Positions 29,075-38,743 of a stretch of DNA of 64,000 nt are shown here, one piece after another. The stretch comes from Microbacterium sp. HD4P20 (GTDB lineage Bacteria > Actinomycetota > Actinomycetes > Actinomycetales > Microbacteriaceae), in contig NZ_JAHZQZ020000017.1 of assembly GCF_019449275.2 (NCBI RefSeq), positions 62,001 to 126,000 on the forward strand, read 5' to 3'. Below the pieces are notes generated by a model. The model was given only the letters and a program-made list of their open reading frames with translations, was not told where the DNA came from and searched no databases. The position numbers were made by a program, and so were the translations under genes. Position 1 is the first letter of the stretch, and each line of letters begins with the position of its first letter.

Positions 29075-30028
29075 GTGCCCGGCATCCATTCCGACATCAC
29101 CACCGCGTTCGGCGAGACCCCGCTGGTGCGCGTGAACGCGCTCACCGAGGGCCTCGACGCGGAGGTGCTGGCCAAACTGGAGTTCTACAACCCGGGCTCG
29201 TCGGTCAAAGACCGCCTGGGCTACGCACTGGTGGCGGCGGCCGAGGAGTCGGGAGAGCTCGGGCCGGGTGGCACCATCGTCGAGTCGACCAGTGGCAACA
29301 CCGGCATCGCGCTGGCGCTGATCGGCGCGGCCCGCGGCTACAAGGTCATCCTCACGATGCCGGCGTCGATGTCGAAGGAGCGCCGGACGCTGCTCAAGGC
29401 GTACGGCGCCGAACTCGTGCTCACCGACCCGTACAAGGGGATGACCGAGGCCGTCGAGACCGCCCGCCGCATCGCCGCCGACACGCCTGGTGCCATCCTG
29501 GCCCGTCAGTTCGAGCACGAGGCCAACGCCGAGATCCACCGTCGCACGACCGCCGAGGAGATCTGGCGCGACACCGATGGCCGCATCGACTGGTTCGTCG
29601 CGGGTTCGGGCACGGGCGGCACGGTGACCGGCGTCGGCCAGGTGCTGAAGCAGCGCAACCCGCAGGCAAAGGTCGTGCTGGTCGAGCCCAAGGACTCCCC
29701 CGTCCTCACCGAGGGCCGCGCCGGGGGGCATCGCATCCAGGGCATCGGCCCGAACTTCGTGCCCGACGTACTGGACCGTTCCGTCGTCGACGAGATCATC
29801 GACGTGGAGTTCGACGACGCGATCCGCGTCGCCCGGGAACTTGCGACCCGCGAGGGCATCCTCGCCGGCATGTCGGCCGGCGCCGCCGTGTGGGCGGCAT
29901 TGGAGATCGCGGCCCGACCCGAGACAGCGGGGCAGCGGATCGTCGTGATCGTGCCCGACTCGGGCGAACGCTACCTGTCCACTGCTCTGTACGAACACCT
30001 GCGCGAACCGGAGGCGGAGAAGAAATGA
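29075..30028 (+). CDS. Cysteine synthase family protein, copy 2
   Basis: 317 residues from GTG 29075, preceded by GAGGAG; the open frame reaches back 28 codons but over non-coding sequence. Seen: the same motifs as copy 1 ([48 protein letters not shown]), and nearly every block aligns without gaps, so this is a tandem duplication. It overlaps cysE by four bases, so it is the copy coupled to O-acetylserine supply. It could use another sulfur donor or acceptor than copy 1; sequence does not decide. Confidence 0.92.
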   Translation: MPGIHSDITTAFGETPLVRVNALTEGLDAEVLAKLEFYNPGSSVKDRLGYALVAAAEESGELGPGGTIVESTSGNTGIALALIGAARGYKVILTMPASMSKERRTLLKAYGAELVLTDPYKGMTEAVETARRIAADTPGAILARQFEHEANAEIHRRTTAEEIWRDTDGRIDWFVAGSGTGGTVTGVGQVLKQRNPQAKVVLVEPKDSPVLTEGRAGGHRIQGIGPNFVPDVLDRSVVDEIIDVEFDDAIRVARELATREGILAGMSAGAAVWAALEIAARPETAGQRIVVIVPDSGERYLSTALYEHLREPEAEKK

Positions 30029-30606
30029 CCGAGCACATCGGATTCGTGGCGCGCGTGCGCGAAGACCTCTCAGCCGCCAAACTGCGCGACCCCGCTGCCC
30101 GCGGTGGCCTCGAGATCGCGCTTCTCTATCCGGGCCTGCATGCCATCTGGGCGCACCGGGTGTGGCACGCGCTGTGGACACGCCGGGCGCGCTTCATCGC
30201 GCGGGCGGGCTCGCAGGTCACCCGCTGGCTCACCGGCATCGAGATCCACCCCGGCGCCACGATCGGCCGACGGTTCTTCATCGACCACGGCATGGGGGTC
30301 GTCATCGGCGAGACCGCCGAGGTCGGCGACGACGTGATGCTCTACCACGGCGTGACGCTCGGGGGGCGTCAGCGCGAGGGCGGCAAGCGGCATCCCACCC
30401 TCGAAGACGGCGTCGCGGTCGGCGCAGGTGCGAAGATCCTCGGTCCGATCACGATCGGTGCGGGCTCGGTCGTCGGCGCCAACGCTGTCGTCACCAAGGA
30501 TGCGCCGGCCGACAGCGTTCTCGTCGGCGTGCCCGCCAAGCCCCGTGCACGTCGCACCGGAGAAGAGACGCGGGCCTTGCTCACCACACCCGACTACAGC
30601 ATCTGA
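30025..30606 (+). CDS. cysE: Serine O-acetyltransferase
   Basis: 193 residues from ATG 30025 (ATGA overlap with the cysK copy). Seen: the N-terminal helical part with [15 protein letters not shown], then left-handed beta-helix hexapeptides ([38 protein letters not shown]) and catalytic His residues. It acetylates serine from acetyl-CoA. It is shorter than E. coli CysE (273) at the N-terminus, like many actinobacterial forms. The C-terminus ends TPDYSI; an Ile as last residue is the feature that lets CysE tails bind CysK. Confidence 0.95.
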   Translation: MTEHIGFVARVREDLSAAKLRDPAARGGLEIALLYPGLHAIWAHRVWHALWTRRARFIARAGSQVTRWLTGIEIHPGATIGRRFFIDHGMGVVIGETAEVGDDVMLYHGVTLGGRQREGGKRHPTLEDGVAVGAGAKILGPITIGAGSVVGANAVVTKDAPADSVLVGVPAKPRARRTGEETRALLTTPDYSI

Positions 30607-30640
30607 TCCGGCAACGCCGTCGCGTCGGGCCCCCGTAGGA

Positions 30641-30694
30641 GGGATGCCGGTTCAGGCCGGGATGCCGGTTCAGACCGGGATGCAGGTTCAGGCC
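30641..30694. repeat. Three tandem 18-base units
   Basis: Three copies of an 18-base unit (30641-30658, 30659-30676, 30677-30694) differing at one base each from the consensus. They lie between cysE and the convergent LuxR-type gene, with the last copy entering that gene's 3' end. Confidence 0.85.
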
Positions 30695-33480
30695 ACCGTG
30701 CGGCGGTAGATGGCTGCGGCTGCCGTGCGCGTGGGCACGTCGAGCTTTCGCAGGATCGCGGACACGTGCACCGAGACGGTCTTGACGCTGATGTACAGTC
30801 GCTCGGCGATCTGGCCGTTGCTGAGCCCCTCGGCGAGCAGTTCGAGAACCTGCTCCTCGCGAGCAGTGAGGATCGATCGCGGCGCAACCTCCGCGAGTCC
30901 GGCGTCCGCCGACAGCTCCCGCGCCCGCGCGTCCAGACCATCCGCTCCGATCCCCTCCGCATACGACGCAGCGAGGGACAGCGCGTCTCTCGCGCCCGGA
31001 CGGTCGCCCTGCGCCAGGAGCGCTTCAGCGTGACGCACACGGGCGTACGCGAGGATGTACGCCGGCCCCTCGGCCTCGATCACCGCCGACCAGGGCCCCT
31101 CACCGAGTTCCGCGGCGAACACCGCCGCCCAGAGCGGAGTCACCGGCCACCCCTTGAATCTCTCCAGCACCGCGCGGTACGGCTCGGGGTCGGCATCCTC
31201 TCCGTTCTGACGGAGCATGGCGATCGCCCGCGCCGCGACCGCCGTCAGCGGAAGGGCCAGGACGGCGCCGACCGCGTCCTTCCATGCGGTGTCGGCATAC
31301 GCCAGCGCTTGGCGTGCGTCGCCACGGGCGAGAGCCAGCTCCCCTCGGTCGTACGTCATGCCGAACCGCGTCTGGAACTCGTAGGCGCCGAACGTGTCCA
31401 GTTCGCGGCCCGCCGCCTCGAGTGCCCGTTCGGCATCCGCGATGCGCCCTCGCCAGATGGCGAGGCAGACCAGGCGCTCGCGGAGAAAAGCCGAATACAG
31501 GCCCGGCTCGATCATCGGCAGCAAGCGCGCCCCGAGTTCCTCCGCCTCCGGCATCCGGCCGGAATACAGCAGCGCCTCGATCACGTTGGCCTCGAGCATG
31601 ACGAGCGGACCGCGGTCGGCGACATGCGCTCTGCCGTACTCGTGCCCTTCCCGGGCGAGCGCGATCGCGTCTTCGTATCGCCCCACGAGCATCAGGGCGT
31701 TCGAGTAGTTGATGTAGTAGCGCATCATCGCCCGCATGAAATCCGACGCCCGCGGGCGCGCTTCGTCGAACAGCGCGATGCCGGCGGCGTCGCCACTGGT
31801 GGTCAGGCACGTCGCGACGATGAGCATCGCCTGCGCGACGGCCTCAGCCGCGACGGGGTCGCCCGCCGACGCCGCAGCCTCGGCCGTCTCACGCGCCTGC
31901 GCCGCGACCTCACGTCCGAGGCCCAGGCGGCCGTTGAGCATGTGCACGCGCGCCGAAGACAGCAGCAATCCGGCGCGCTGCACGTCGTGTCGTGGATCTT
32001 CGCCCAGGATCGCGAGCGCCTGCTCGATGCTCGCCACCCCGTCCGACACTCCCGCCTGGAACTCGCTCGTCGCCAGATCCGCGAGGATCGCAGCGCGTCC
32101 GACCGTGTCGTCCTCGGGCCACAATGCGACCGCCTCCTGAGCGAACGCCAATGCGCGCTCTTGGCGGTTCGCCGACACGAGCGCGCCGGAGGTTCGCCGC
32201 AGCAGATCGACCCGTCGCATGCCGGTCCTCTGCTCCGGATCGGGCACGGCATCCCACAGCTCGAGCGCTCGCTCGCCGGTGTCGGCGGCGGTCGTCCACG
32301 CCGACGCGCGGCTCGCCGCCCGCTGTGCCGTCACCGCCGCGGTCAGCGCACGATCCAGCACGTGCGCGGCCCGCCAATGGTGCGCGATATCGGCCAGCAC
32401 GCGCGGCGTGGGTTCGGCCGCCTCCAGCGCGACGGCGTACGCCGTGTGCAGCCGCGTCCGCTCTGTGGGCAGCAGCTCGGCATAGACCGCCTCCTGCATG
32501 AGGGCGTGACGGAACGCATACGCTTGGCCGCGGATCACGACGACCTGCGCGTCCACGGCATCGCGGACCGCATCCTCGAGCGCGGATTCGTCGCCCTCGA
32601 AGACGGCACGCAGCACCGGATGCGTCACCTCGACGCCGCCCGTGGCCAGCACCCGGGCGAACCGGCGCGCATCGGGCACAAGCCGCTCGTACCGCAAGAG
32701 GAGCACCTCGCGCAGAGAAGTCGGAAGCCGCTCGCTGGTGAAGCTCGCGAGCTCCTCGACATAGAACGGGATGCCGTCGCTGCGTGCCGCGATGTCGTGC
32801 AGCACCTCGGCCGGCAGCGAGCCACCGTGCACGGCCGTGGCCAGAGCCGCGACGTCGGCGGAACTCAGACGCGAGAGCGGTCGATGCGTGATCAGCCTCG
32901 CACGATCCAGCTCTGCCAGGACCGGCCGAAGCGGATGCCCGCGGCCGAGGTCATCGGTGCGATACGACAGCAGCACGAACAGGGGCACGGCGGCCGCGCG
33001 GCGAACGAGGCGCGACGCGATCTCGCTCGTGGTGCCATCCGCCCAGTGGAGGTCTTCGATGGTCACCACGAGCCGATGTGCGCGCGCGAGCTCGGAGAAC
33101 AGTTCAACGACGACGTCGGCGAGGCGCTCCGCTTCGCCGGGTGCCTCGCTGAGGGCGGGCACCAGCACGCCGAGCGCGTCCGCGCCGGGCCCTGCCGCCT
33201 CGCGCACCGCCGCCACACCCAGCGCGTCGACAAGATCGCGAAGCAGATCAGTGACCGCGGTGAGCGGCGCGGGACCCGATCCGGAGTCGACGCACGCGCC
33301 GCGCAGCACCACGACGTCGCCGAGACCGTCGGTGAAGTCGCGCAGCAGCCGGGTCTTGCCCATCCCGGCGTCGCCCGAGACGACGACGGCCCGTCCGGCG
33401 GGCCCGACGGCGGCGACCTCGGCGCGCAACGCCGCGAGGTCTGCCTGACGACCGACGAGGGGAACCCGGCCGATCTGCAT
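30688..33480 (-). CDS. LuxR-family regulator with AAA/NTPase domain (LAL type)
   Basis: 930 residues from ATG 33480; ATGs at 33489, 33492 and 33531 are in frame and possible. Seen: an N-terminal AAA-type ATPase (LVGRQADLAALRAE, Walker A GDAGMGKTRLL, Walker B LVVTIEDLHWAD), a long helical TPR-like middle, and a C-terminal LuxR helix-turn-helix (LTAREEQVLELLAEGLSN, KTVSVHVSAILRKL). Known: MalT-like regulators that use NTP and ligand binding to activate transcription. The target is unknown; it is convergent with the cys genes, so control of them is not implied by position alone. Confidence 0.92.
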   Translation of the reverse strand: MQIGRVPLVGRQADLAALRAEVAAVGPAGRAVVVSGDAGMGKTRLLRDFTDGLGDVVVLRGACVDSGSGPAPLTAVTDLLRDLVDALGVAAVREAAGPGADALGVLVPALSEAPGEAERLADVVVELFSELARAHRLVVTIEDLHWADGTTSEIASRLVRRAAAVPLFVLLSYRTDDLGRGHPLRPVLAELDRARLITHRPLSRLSSADVAALATAVHGGSLPAEVLHDIAARSDGIPFYVEELASFTSERLPTSLREVLLLRYERLVPDARRFARVLATGGVEVTHPVLRAVFEGDESALEDAVRDAVDAQVVVIRGQAYAFRHALMQEAVYAELLPTERTRLHTAYAVALEAAEPTPRVLADIAHHWRAAHVLDRALTAAVTAQRAASRASAWTTAADTGERALELWDAVPDPEQRTGMRRVDLLRRTSGALVSANRQERALAFAQEAVALWPEDDTVGRAAILADLATSEFQAGVSDGVASIEQALAILGEDPRHDVQRAGLLLSSARVHMLNGRLGLGREVAAQARETAEAAASAGDPVAAEAVAQAMLIVATCLTTSGDAAGIALFDEARPRASDFMRAMMRYYINYSNALMLVGRYEDAIALAREGHEYGRAHVADRGPLVMLEANVIEALLYSGRMPEAEELGARLLPMIEPGLYSAFLRERLVCLAIWRGRIADAERALEAAGRELDTFGAYEFQTRFGMTYDRGELALARGDARQALAYADTAWKDAVGAVLALPLTAVAARAIAMLRQNGEDADPEPYRAVLERFKGWPVTPLWAAVFAAELGEGPWSAVIEAEGPAYILAYARVRHAEALLAQGDRPGARDALSLAASYAEGIGADGLDARARELSADAGLAEVAPRSILTAREEQVLELLAEGLSNGQIAERLYISVKTVSVHVSAILRKLDVPTRTAAAAIYRRTVA

Positions 33481-33581
33481 ACCGCCCATCATCCCATCGG
33501 CGCGGCCCGCCGTGGCCGTGATGTCGCGCATCGTGCGGGGCGTCCCACCGGGTCACGCCGCGCCTGCACGGGCCTCGGGCA

Positions 33582-34145
33582 TCAACCGGGTCGACCCGGC
33601 CCGAGCCGCGCCAGCCACGTGTCGACGTCGCGCTGGCCCGTGAGTCTCACGATGGGCCACTCCCCCGTGCGTGCGCTCAATCGCTCGCGCACCGCGGCGT
33701 GCTGCACCCACGCCCAGCGCATGATGTTCTTGTGCGCGTCGCGTGAGAACCACCCCGAGGGCCGCTCGCGGTTGCCATGCCAGAGTTCTTCACGAAGGAT
33801 GCCGCGCCGCAGCGTACGCGCCACGAGCCTGGCCATCACCACCGATCGGGGATGATCCAGCCACACCACCAGATCCGCCCCGCCCTCCGACCCGGGATCG
33901 AGTCGGCCGTCCAGGCGCGACGTCCAGTTGCCGTCGATCACCCAGCCGTCCGGGTGGTCCGCCGTGAACTCCTCGATGATCCGGTGCGCCTCCTCGAGCT
34001 CACGAAACTGCCAGCCCGCGTCCCAGAAGACCGCATCCAATTCGAGGCGCGGAAGCCCGGTACGCCGGGCGATCTCGGCCGCGAGCGTCGTCTTGCCCGA
34101 GCCGGAGGTGCCGAGCACCCGGATGCGGCGGGGATGCGGCGGCAT
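33582..34145 (-). CDS. P-loop kinase-like protein (adenylate kinase/topology-modulation type)
   Basis: 187 residues. Seen: Walker A VLGTSGSGKTTLAAEIARRT, then LPRLELDAVFWDAGW, WVIDGNWTSRLDGRL and DLVVWLDHPRSVVMARLVAR, the pattern of the small FlaR/topology-modulation group of adenylate-kinase-like NTPases. Substrate unknown. The start ATG 34145 lies 9 bases from the stop of the small membrane protein gene upstream on the same strand, suggesting one transcript. Confidence 0.8.
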   Translation of the reverse strand: MPPHPRRIRVLGTSGSGKTTLAAEIARRTGLPRLELDAVFWDAGWQFRELEEAHRIIEEFTADHPDGWVIDGNWTSRLDGRLDPGSEGGADLVVWLDHPRSVVMARLVARTLRRGILREELWHGNRERPSGWFSRDAHKNIMRWAWVQHAAVRERLSARTGEWPIVRLTGQRDVDTWLARLGPGRPG

Positions 34146-34154
34146 CCGTTCGCG

Positions 34155-34556
34155 CTACGCCCGGCGCCGGTCGCGCCGGTCGTCCTTGATGAACAGGGGC
34201 GGCACCAGCCAGGTGGCCACCGCCGTGACGATCCACACGATGAGCGGTGCGACGATCCATGCCAGCGGCTGCGAGATGCCGATGCCGGCGCCCGGGATGA
34301 GCACGACGATCACGATCGACACGAAGGTCGAGAGAATGCCGATGCCACCGAGCAGGGCCGGCGCGTGGCGTCGGGTGAGTCGCGAGACCAGCGGCGCGAG
34401 GACGCTCTGGATGAGCGCGAAGATGAGCACCGCGAGCACGAAGCCCCACCAGTCACTCCAGTCGATGTGAAAGCCTTCGAGCAGCAGGTCGGCGAGGATG
34501 AGCCCGAGCGCTGCCGAGACGATGAACGTCAGCGCATGGATGAGAAAGGCGAACAC
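34155..34556 (-). CDS. Small four-span membrane protein, phage-holin-4-like family
   Basis: 133 residues, almost entirely four hydrophobic segments with a WSDWWGFVLAVLIFALIQSVL stretch near residues 33-53 (first 20 shown by WSDWWGFVLAVLIFALIQSV) and a basic tail. It resembles the chromosomal 'phage holin family 4' proteins common in bacteria; no other phage gene is near, so the name should not be read as lysis. Function unknown. Confidence 0.6.
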   Translation of the reverse strand: MFAFLIHALTFIVSAALGLILADLLLEGFHIDWSDWWGFVLAVLIFALIQSVLAPLVSRLTRRHAPALLGGIGILSTFVSIVIVVLIPGAGIGISQPLAWIVAPLIVWIVTAVATWLVPPLFIKDDRRDRRRA

Positions 34557-34590
34557 GTGCCGACCCTACCGCCATGGCCCTCCCCCCTCC

Positions 34591-34660
34591 CCCGGTTCAC
34601 TTGCCCTGAACGTACGCGGAGAGGCCGGTCTGATGTACGAACAGGGCAAGTGAACCCGGG
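34591..34660. repeat. Large interrupted palindrome
   Basis: Arms ggttcacttgccctg (34594-34608) and its exact reverse complement (34642-34656). Inside, after an AA/AA mismatch, cgtac pairs with gtacg, leaving a loop of about 19 bases. It lies between the small membrane protein and the DUF559 gene, both read leftward. Its 15+5 base-pair stem is the strongest structure in this part of the window. Likely an extragenic palindromic element or a transcription attenuator. Confidence 0.7.
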
Positions 34661-34705
34661 TGGCGACGGGGACCGGCCCGTCGCGTGGGCGGCGGCGGGG
34701 CGGGA

Positions 34706-35557
34706 TCAGGAGCGGGCGCGCAGCGCGGTGCGAACGCGGCGCACGAGATCGCCGGGATCGTTGAACACGCTCGACTTCGTGACACGGATCACGCGCCAAC
34801 CGAGCTCGACCAGCCGATCGTGCTTGATGATGTCGCGATTCCACTGACCTTGCTCGACTCGATGATGGTCGCCTTCGTATTCGATGGCGATCTTGAGCTC
34901 CGAGTACGCGAGGTCCACACAGCCGACGAACACGCCGTCCTCGTCGTACACGTCGTGATCCACCGTCGGTTCCGGAAGACCCGCGTCGACGACGGTCAGG
35001 CGCACCCACGTCTCAGGCCTTGACACCGCCCCCGGACGAGTCCGGCGCAACGCTTCCTCAAGAGAGTCGATTCCCACTCGCCGACCGCGCGTGAGCTCGG
35101 CGGCGAGCGACTCGATCGTGTCGAGCGACGGGCGGATGACGCGGCCGAACGGCCCCACCACCCTGGGTGTGAGGATGACCGCGTCTGCGATGGCGGTGAG
35201 ATCGTACGGATGCCGGACGATCCGTCCGAGCTGAGCCCACGTGGACGCCGGAGAGGCGACCGTGAACCCGTCCTCGTGGATCATCGTCGACACCAGCTTT
35301 GATGCCAGCTGATGACCGCGGACTCCGCGGCCGCGCGGAGCGCGGTGAGGTGCGACGACGGACACGTCGAGGCAGCTCATGTCCACAGCCGGAAGTGGCA
35401 GTCCCCACAGCACGGCGGCGGTCACGTGTGAGAAGAACTCGTGCTCGTGCATGTGAACGGCGAAGTGGTGAACGTTCCGCCGAATCCGCTCGCGTTGGAC
35501 TTCGATCGGATGGCGGTGTGCAGCATCCGTCCCGCCCTCGTCCGGCAAGGCGCGCAC
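34706..35557 (-). CDS. DUF559 (VSR-like endonuclease fold) protein with AbiEi-like N-terminal half
   Basis: 283 residues from GTG 35557. Seen: the N-terminal half has HVTAAVLWGLPLP and ASPASTWAQLGRIV, a pattern common to actinobacterial proteins whose C-terminal half is DUF559. The C-terminal half has the PD-(D/E)XK-like core VGCVDLAYSELKIAIEYEGD, then RDIIKHDRLVELGWRVIRVT. Known: such proteins are widespread and mostly uncharacterised; nuclease activity is inferred. Start uncertain. It follows prfA (42 bases downstream of its stop on the same strand). Confidence 0.8.
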   Translation of the reverse strand: MRALPDEGGTDAAHRHPIEVQRERIRRNVHHFAVHMHEHEFFSHVTAAVLWGLPLPAVDMSCLDVSVVAPHRAPRGRGVRGHQLASKLVSTMIHEDGFTVASPASTWAQLGRIVRHPYDLTAIADAVILTPRVVGPFGRVIRPSLDTIESLAAELTRGRRVGIDSLEEALRRTRPGAVSRPETWVRLTVVDAGLPEPTVDHDVYDEDGVFVGCVDLAYSELKIAIEYEGDHHRVEQGQWNRDIIKHDRLVELGWRVIRVTKSSVFNDPGDLVRRVRTALRARS

Positions 35558-35599
35558 ACCCCTGAACGGCCGCTCGAAATGTCGAGCGGAGAGTCGGGG

Positions 35600-36679
35600 T
35601 CAGGCGTCGGAGCCGAGGGCGGCGAGGCGCGCCTCTTCGTCGGCCTGGATGGCGGCCTCGACGACGGGGGAGAGTGCGCCGTCCATCACCTGGTCGAGGT
35701 TGTAGGCCTTGTAGCCGGTGCGGTGGTCGGCGATGCGGTTCTCGGGGAAGTTGTACGTGCGGATCCGCTCGGAGCGGTCCATGCCGCGGATCTGCGACTT
35801 GCGCGCATCGGAGGCCGCGGCATCCCGCTCCTCCTGCTGACGTGCGAGCAGCCGTGCCCGCAGCACGCGCATTCCCGCCTCTCGGTTCTGCAGCTGCGAC
35901 TTCTCGTTCTGCATCGACACGACGATGCCGGTCGGCAGGTGCGTGATACGCACCGCGGAGTCGGTCGTGTTGACCGACTGCCCGCCCGGACCGGATGAAC
36001 GGAAGACGTCGATCTTGAGGTCGCTCGGGTTGACCTCCACCTCGTCCGGCTCGTCGACCTCGGGAAAGACGAGCACGCCCGTCGTCGAGGTGTGGATGCG
36101 GCCCTGCGACTCGGTCGCGGGCACCCGCTGCACGCGGTGCACGCCGCCCTCGTACTTCAGGTGCGCCCAGACGCCCTGCGCAGGGTCGGACGACGAGCCC
36201 TTGATCGCCACCTGGACTTCCTTGTACCCGCCCAGGTCGGACTCGCTGCGCGCGAGCAGCTCGGTCTTCCATCCCATCGAGGCGGCGTACTGCAGGTACA
36301 TCCGCAGCAGGTCGGCGGCGAACAGCGCCGACTCGGCGCCGCCCTCGCCCTGCTTGATCTCCATGATGACGTCGCGAGCATCGTCGGGGTCGCGTGGGAT
36401 CAGCAGCCGTCGCAGCCGCTCCTGCGCGTCGGCGAGCTTCGCCTCGAGCGCCGGGACCTCTTCGGCGAACGCCTCGTCCTCGCGGGCGAACTCGCGCGCG
36501 GCTTCGAGATCAGCGGATGCCGCGACCCAGTCCTCGTGCGCCTTCACGACCCGCGACAGCTCGGCGTAGCGCCGATTGACGCGCTTGGCGCGCGCAGCAT
36601 CGGCATGCACCGCCGGGTCGGAGAGCTCCGTCTGGATGGCGGCGTGCTCTTCGATCAGTCCTCGGACCGACTCGAACAT
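35600..36679 (-). CDS. prfA: Peptide chain release factor 1
   Basis: 359 residues, normal length. Seen: the stop-codon recognition motif in [14 protein letters not shown] (PAT, RF1 type, reads UAA/UAG) and the peptidyl-hydrolysis motif [13 protein letters not shown]. It starts 6 bases after the rho stop. rpmE, which sits between rho and prfA in Mycobacterium, is absent here. Confidence 0.98.
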   Translation of the reverse strand: MFESVRGLIEEHAAIQTELSDPAVHADAARAKRVNRRYAELSRVVKAHEDWVAASADLEAAREFAREDEAFAEEVPALEAKLADAQERLRRLLIPRDPDDARDVIMEIKQGEGGAESALFAADLLRMYLQYAASMGWKTELLARSESDLGGYKEVQVAIKGSSSDPAQGVWAHLKYEGGVHRVQRVPATESQGRIHTSTTGVLVFPEVDEPDEVEVNPSDLKIDVFRSSGPGGQSVNTTDSAVRITHLPTGIVVSMQNEKSQLQNREAGMRVLRARLLARQQEERDAAASDARKSQIRGMDRSERIRTYNFPENRIADHRTGYKAYNLDQVMDGALSPVVEAAIQADEEARLAALGSDA

Positions 36680-36685
36680 CGCCGG

Positions 36686-38743
36686 TCAGCGGATGCTGTT
36701 GTCGTGCGTGTGGCTGTGCCCGCCGCCGTGACCGTCGCGTGCCGGAGCCGGGATCGACTTCTGCATCTGCACCAGGAACTCGACGTTGGACTGCGTCTCT
36801 TTGAGCTTGCCGAGCACGACCTCGAGGGCCTGCTGGGGGTCGAGGCCGGCCAGCGCACGACGCAGCTTCCACGTGATCTTGACCTCGTCGGCCGAGAGCA
36901 GCATCTCTTCGCGGCGCGTGGACGACGCGTTGACGTCGACCGCCGGGAAGATCCGCTTGTCGGCGAGCTGGCGGTTCAGGCGCAGCTCGCTGTTGCCGGT
37001 GCCCTTGAACTCCTCGAAGATGACGTCGTCCATCTTGGAGCCGGTCTCGACCAGCGCCGTGGCGAGGATCGTGAGCGATCCGCCGTTTTCGATGTTGCGC
37101 GCTGCGCCGAAGAAGCGCTTGGGCGGGTACAGCGCCGAGGCGTCGACACCGCCCGTCAGCACGCGGCCCGACGTCGGCGCCGAGATGTTGTACGCACGGC
37201 CGAGGCGGGTGATCGAGTCGAGCAGCACCACGACGTCGCGGCCGAGTTCGACCAGGCGCTTGGCGCGCTCGATCGCCAGTTCGGCGACGGTGGTGTGGTC
37301 CTCGGCGGGACGGTCGAACGTCGAGGCGATGACCTCGCCCTTGACCGTACGCTGCATGTCGGTGACTTCTTCGGGACGCTCGTCGACCAGCACCACCATG
37401 AGGTGGACCTCGGGGTTGTTGGTCGCGATGGCGTTGGCGATCTGCTGCAGCACGATCGTCTTGCCGGCCTTGGGCGGCGCGACGATGAGCCCTCGCTGAC
37501 CCTTGCCCACAGGTGCGACGAGGTCGATGATGCGCTGCGTCAGCTTCTCGGGGCCGGTCTCCATGCGCAGGCGCTCCTGCGGGTAGAGCGGCGTCAGCTT
37601 GCCGAACTCCACGCGCGTGGCGGCGTCGTCGACCGAAAGGCCGTTGACGGCATCGACCTTGACGAGCGCGTTGTACTTCTGGCGGCTGGACTGCTCCCCC
37701 TCGCGCGGCTGCTTGATCGCACCGACGACAGCGTCGCCCTTGCGCAGGTTGTACTTCTTGACCTGGCCGAGTGAGACGTAGACGTCGCTGGGGCCGGGAA
37801 GGTAGCCGGTGGTGCGGACGAACGCGTAGTTGTCGAGCACGTCCAGGATGCCGGCGATCGGGATGAGGACGTCGTCCTCGCCGATCTCGGTGTCGAACTC
37901 GTCGCCCGTCTGGGTGGCGCGACGCTTGTTGCGCTGACGGTTGCGGCCACCGGACTGGGACTGATCATCGTCGGCGGCGTCGGCCTTCGCCGCATCGCCC
38001 GACGGCGCCTGGGCCTGCTGACCCTGAGCGCCCTGGCCGGCCTGGCCACCACCCTGCCCGCTGCCGTTCTGCCCGCGGTTGCGGCTGCGGCTGCGGTTGC
38101 GACCACGGCCACGGCCCGTCGTCTCGCCACTGTCGCCCTCGGCGGACTGCGTGCCGGAGTCGGTCGGCGCCTCGGCGGTCTCGGACTCCTTCGCCGTCTC
38201 GGCGGGTCCCGCGGCTGACGAGTCGACGGATGCCTCGGCCTCGGCCGGTGCCGCGTCCGCGGCGGCCGGCTCGGGCGCGGTCTCGGCGGTGGTCTCGGGG
38301 GCTACGGCCGTCGCGGCCGCGTCGGTGCTCTTGGCACGCCGCGGTGCCCGCTTGCGCGGCGCCTTCGCGGGCTCCTCGACGGATGCCGGAGCCTCGGGCG
38401 CAGCATCGGCGGGCGCAGCCTGCTCGGCCGCAGCCTCGGTCCGGGCGGAAGCCGCCTTGGTGGCCTTCGCCTTCCGGGCCGGTGCCTGGCGCCGGGCCGG
38501 AGCCTCAGGCTCGCTCGGAGCCTGTTCGGCGGACGCCGCGTCCCCGGTCGGAGCCTTGGGCTCAGCGGCTGCCTCGTCGGCGGGCGACGGTGCAGCGATC
38601 TCGGCGGCGGGCGCAGACTGCGCGGCGCTGGTGCTGCCGGCGTCGCCCGAAGCGGCGGTGGTGGTCTTGACGTTCTCGGCATCTGGCGCGTCTGCGCGCT
38701 CGTCGGCCTGGGCGTCGGTATGGATCTCGGAGATGGACTCCAC
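36686..38743 (-). CDS. rho: Transcription termination factor Rho with long disordered N-terminus
   Basis: 685 residues from GTG 38743, chosen for AAGGGAG just upstream; an ATG at 38791 is in frame. Seen: residues 1-285 are Ala/Pro/Glu-rich then Arg/Gly/Asn/Gln-rich (GRGRGRNRSRSRNRG) without any recognisable Rho_N helical domain. The OB-type RNA-binding domain follows (GILDVLDNYAFVRTTGYLPG), then the ATPase with Walker A VAPPKAGKT at about 421-429 and VDERPEEVTDMQR, the Q/R-loop region (DSITRLGRAYN), and a His-rich tail GHGGGHSHTH. Known: hexameric RNA helicase that ends transcription; actinobacterial Rhos carry basic insertions. Confidence 0.97.
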   Translation of the reverse strand: MESISEIHTDAQADERADAPDAENVKTTTAASGDAGSTSAAQSAPAAEIAAPSPADEAAAEPKAPTGDAASAEQAPSEPEAPARRQAPARKAKATKAASARTEAAAEQAAPADAAPEAPASVEEPAKAPRKRAPRRAKSTDAAATAVAPETTAETAPEPAAADAAPAEAEASVDSSAAGPAETAKESETAEAPTDSGTQSAEGDSGETTGRGRGRNRSRSRNRGQNGSGQGGGQAGQGAQGQQAQAPSGDAAKADAADDDQSQSGGRNRQRNKRRATQTGDEFDTEIGEDDVLIPIAGILDVLDNYAFVRTTGYLPGPSDVYVSLGQVKKYNLRKGDAVVGAIKQPREGEQSSRQKYNALVKVDAVNGLSVDDAATRVEFGKLTPLYPQERLRMETGPEKLTQRIIDLVAPVGKGQRGLIVAPPKAGKTIVLQQIANAIATNNPEVHLMVVLVDERPEEVTDMQRTVKGEVIASTFDRPAEDHTTVAELAIERAKRLVELGRDVVVLLDSITRLGRAYNISAPTSGRVLTGGVDASALYPPKRFFGAARNIENGGSLTILATALVETGSKMDDVIFEEFKGTGNSELRLNRQLADKRIFPAVDVNASSTRREEMLLSADEVKITWKLRRALAGLDPQQALEVVLGKLKETQSNVEFLVQMQKSIPAPARDGHGGGHSHTHDNSIR

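Noticed and set aside
30766..33855. A very long plus-strand open frame (over 1000 codons)
   Set aside because: It lies antisense to the LuxR-type regulator and its composition is that of a mirror frame (Arg/His/Gly-rich, no domains). High GC makes such long false frames common.
34155..34556. Holin-like gene as a sign of a prophage
   Set aside because: No integrase, portal, capsid or lysin gene is nearby; this family is chromosomal and common.
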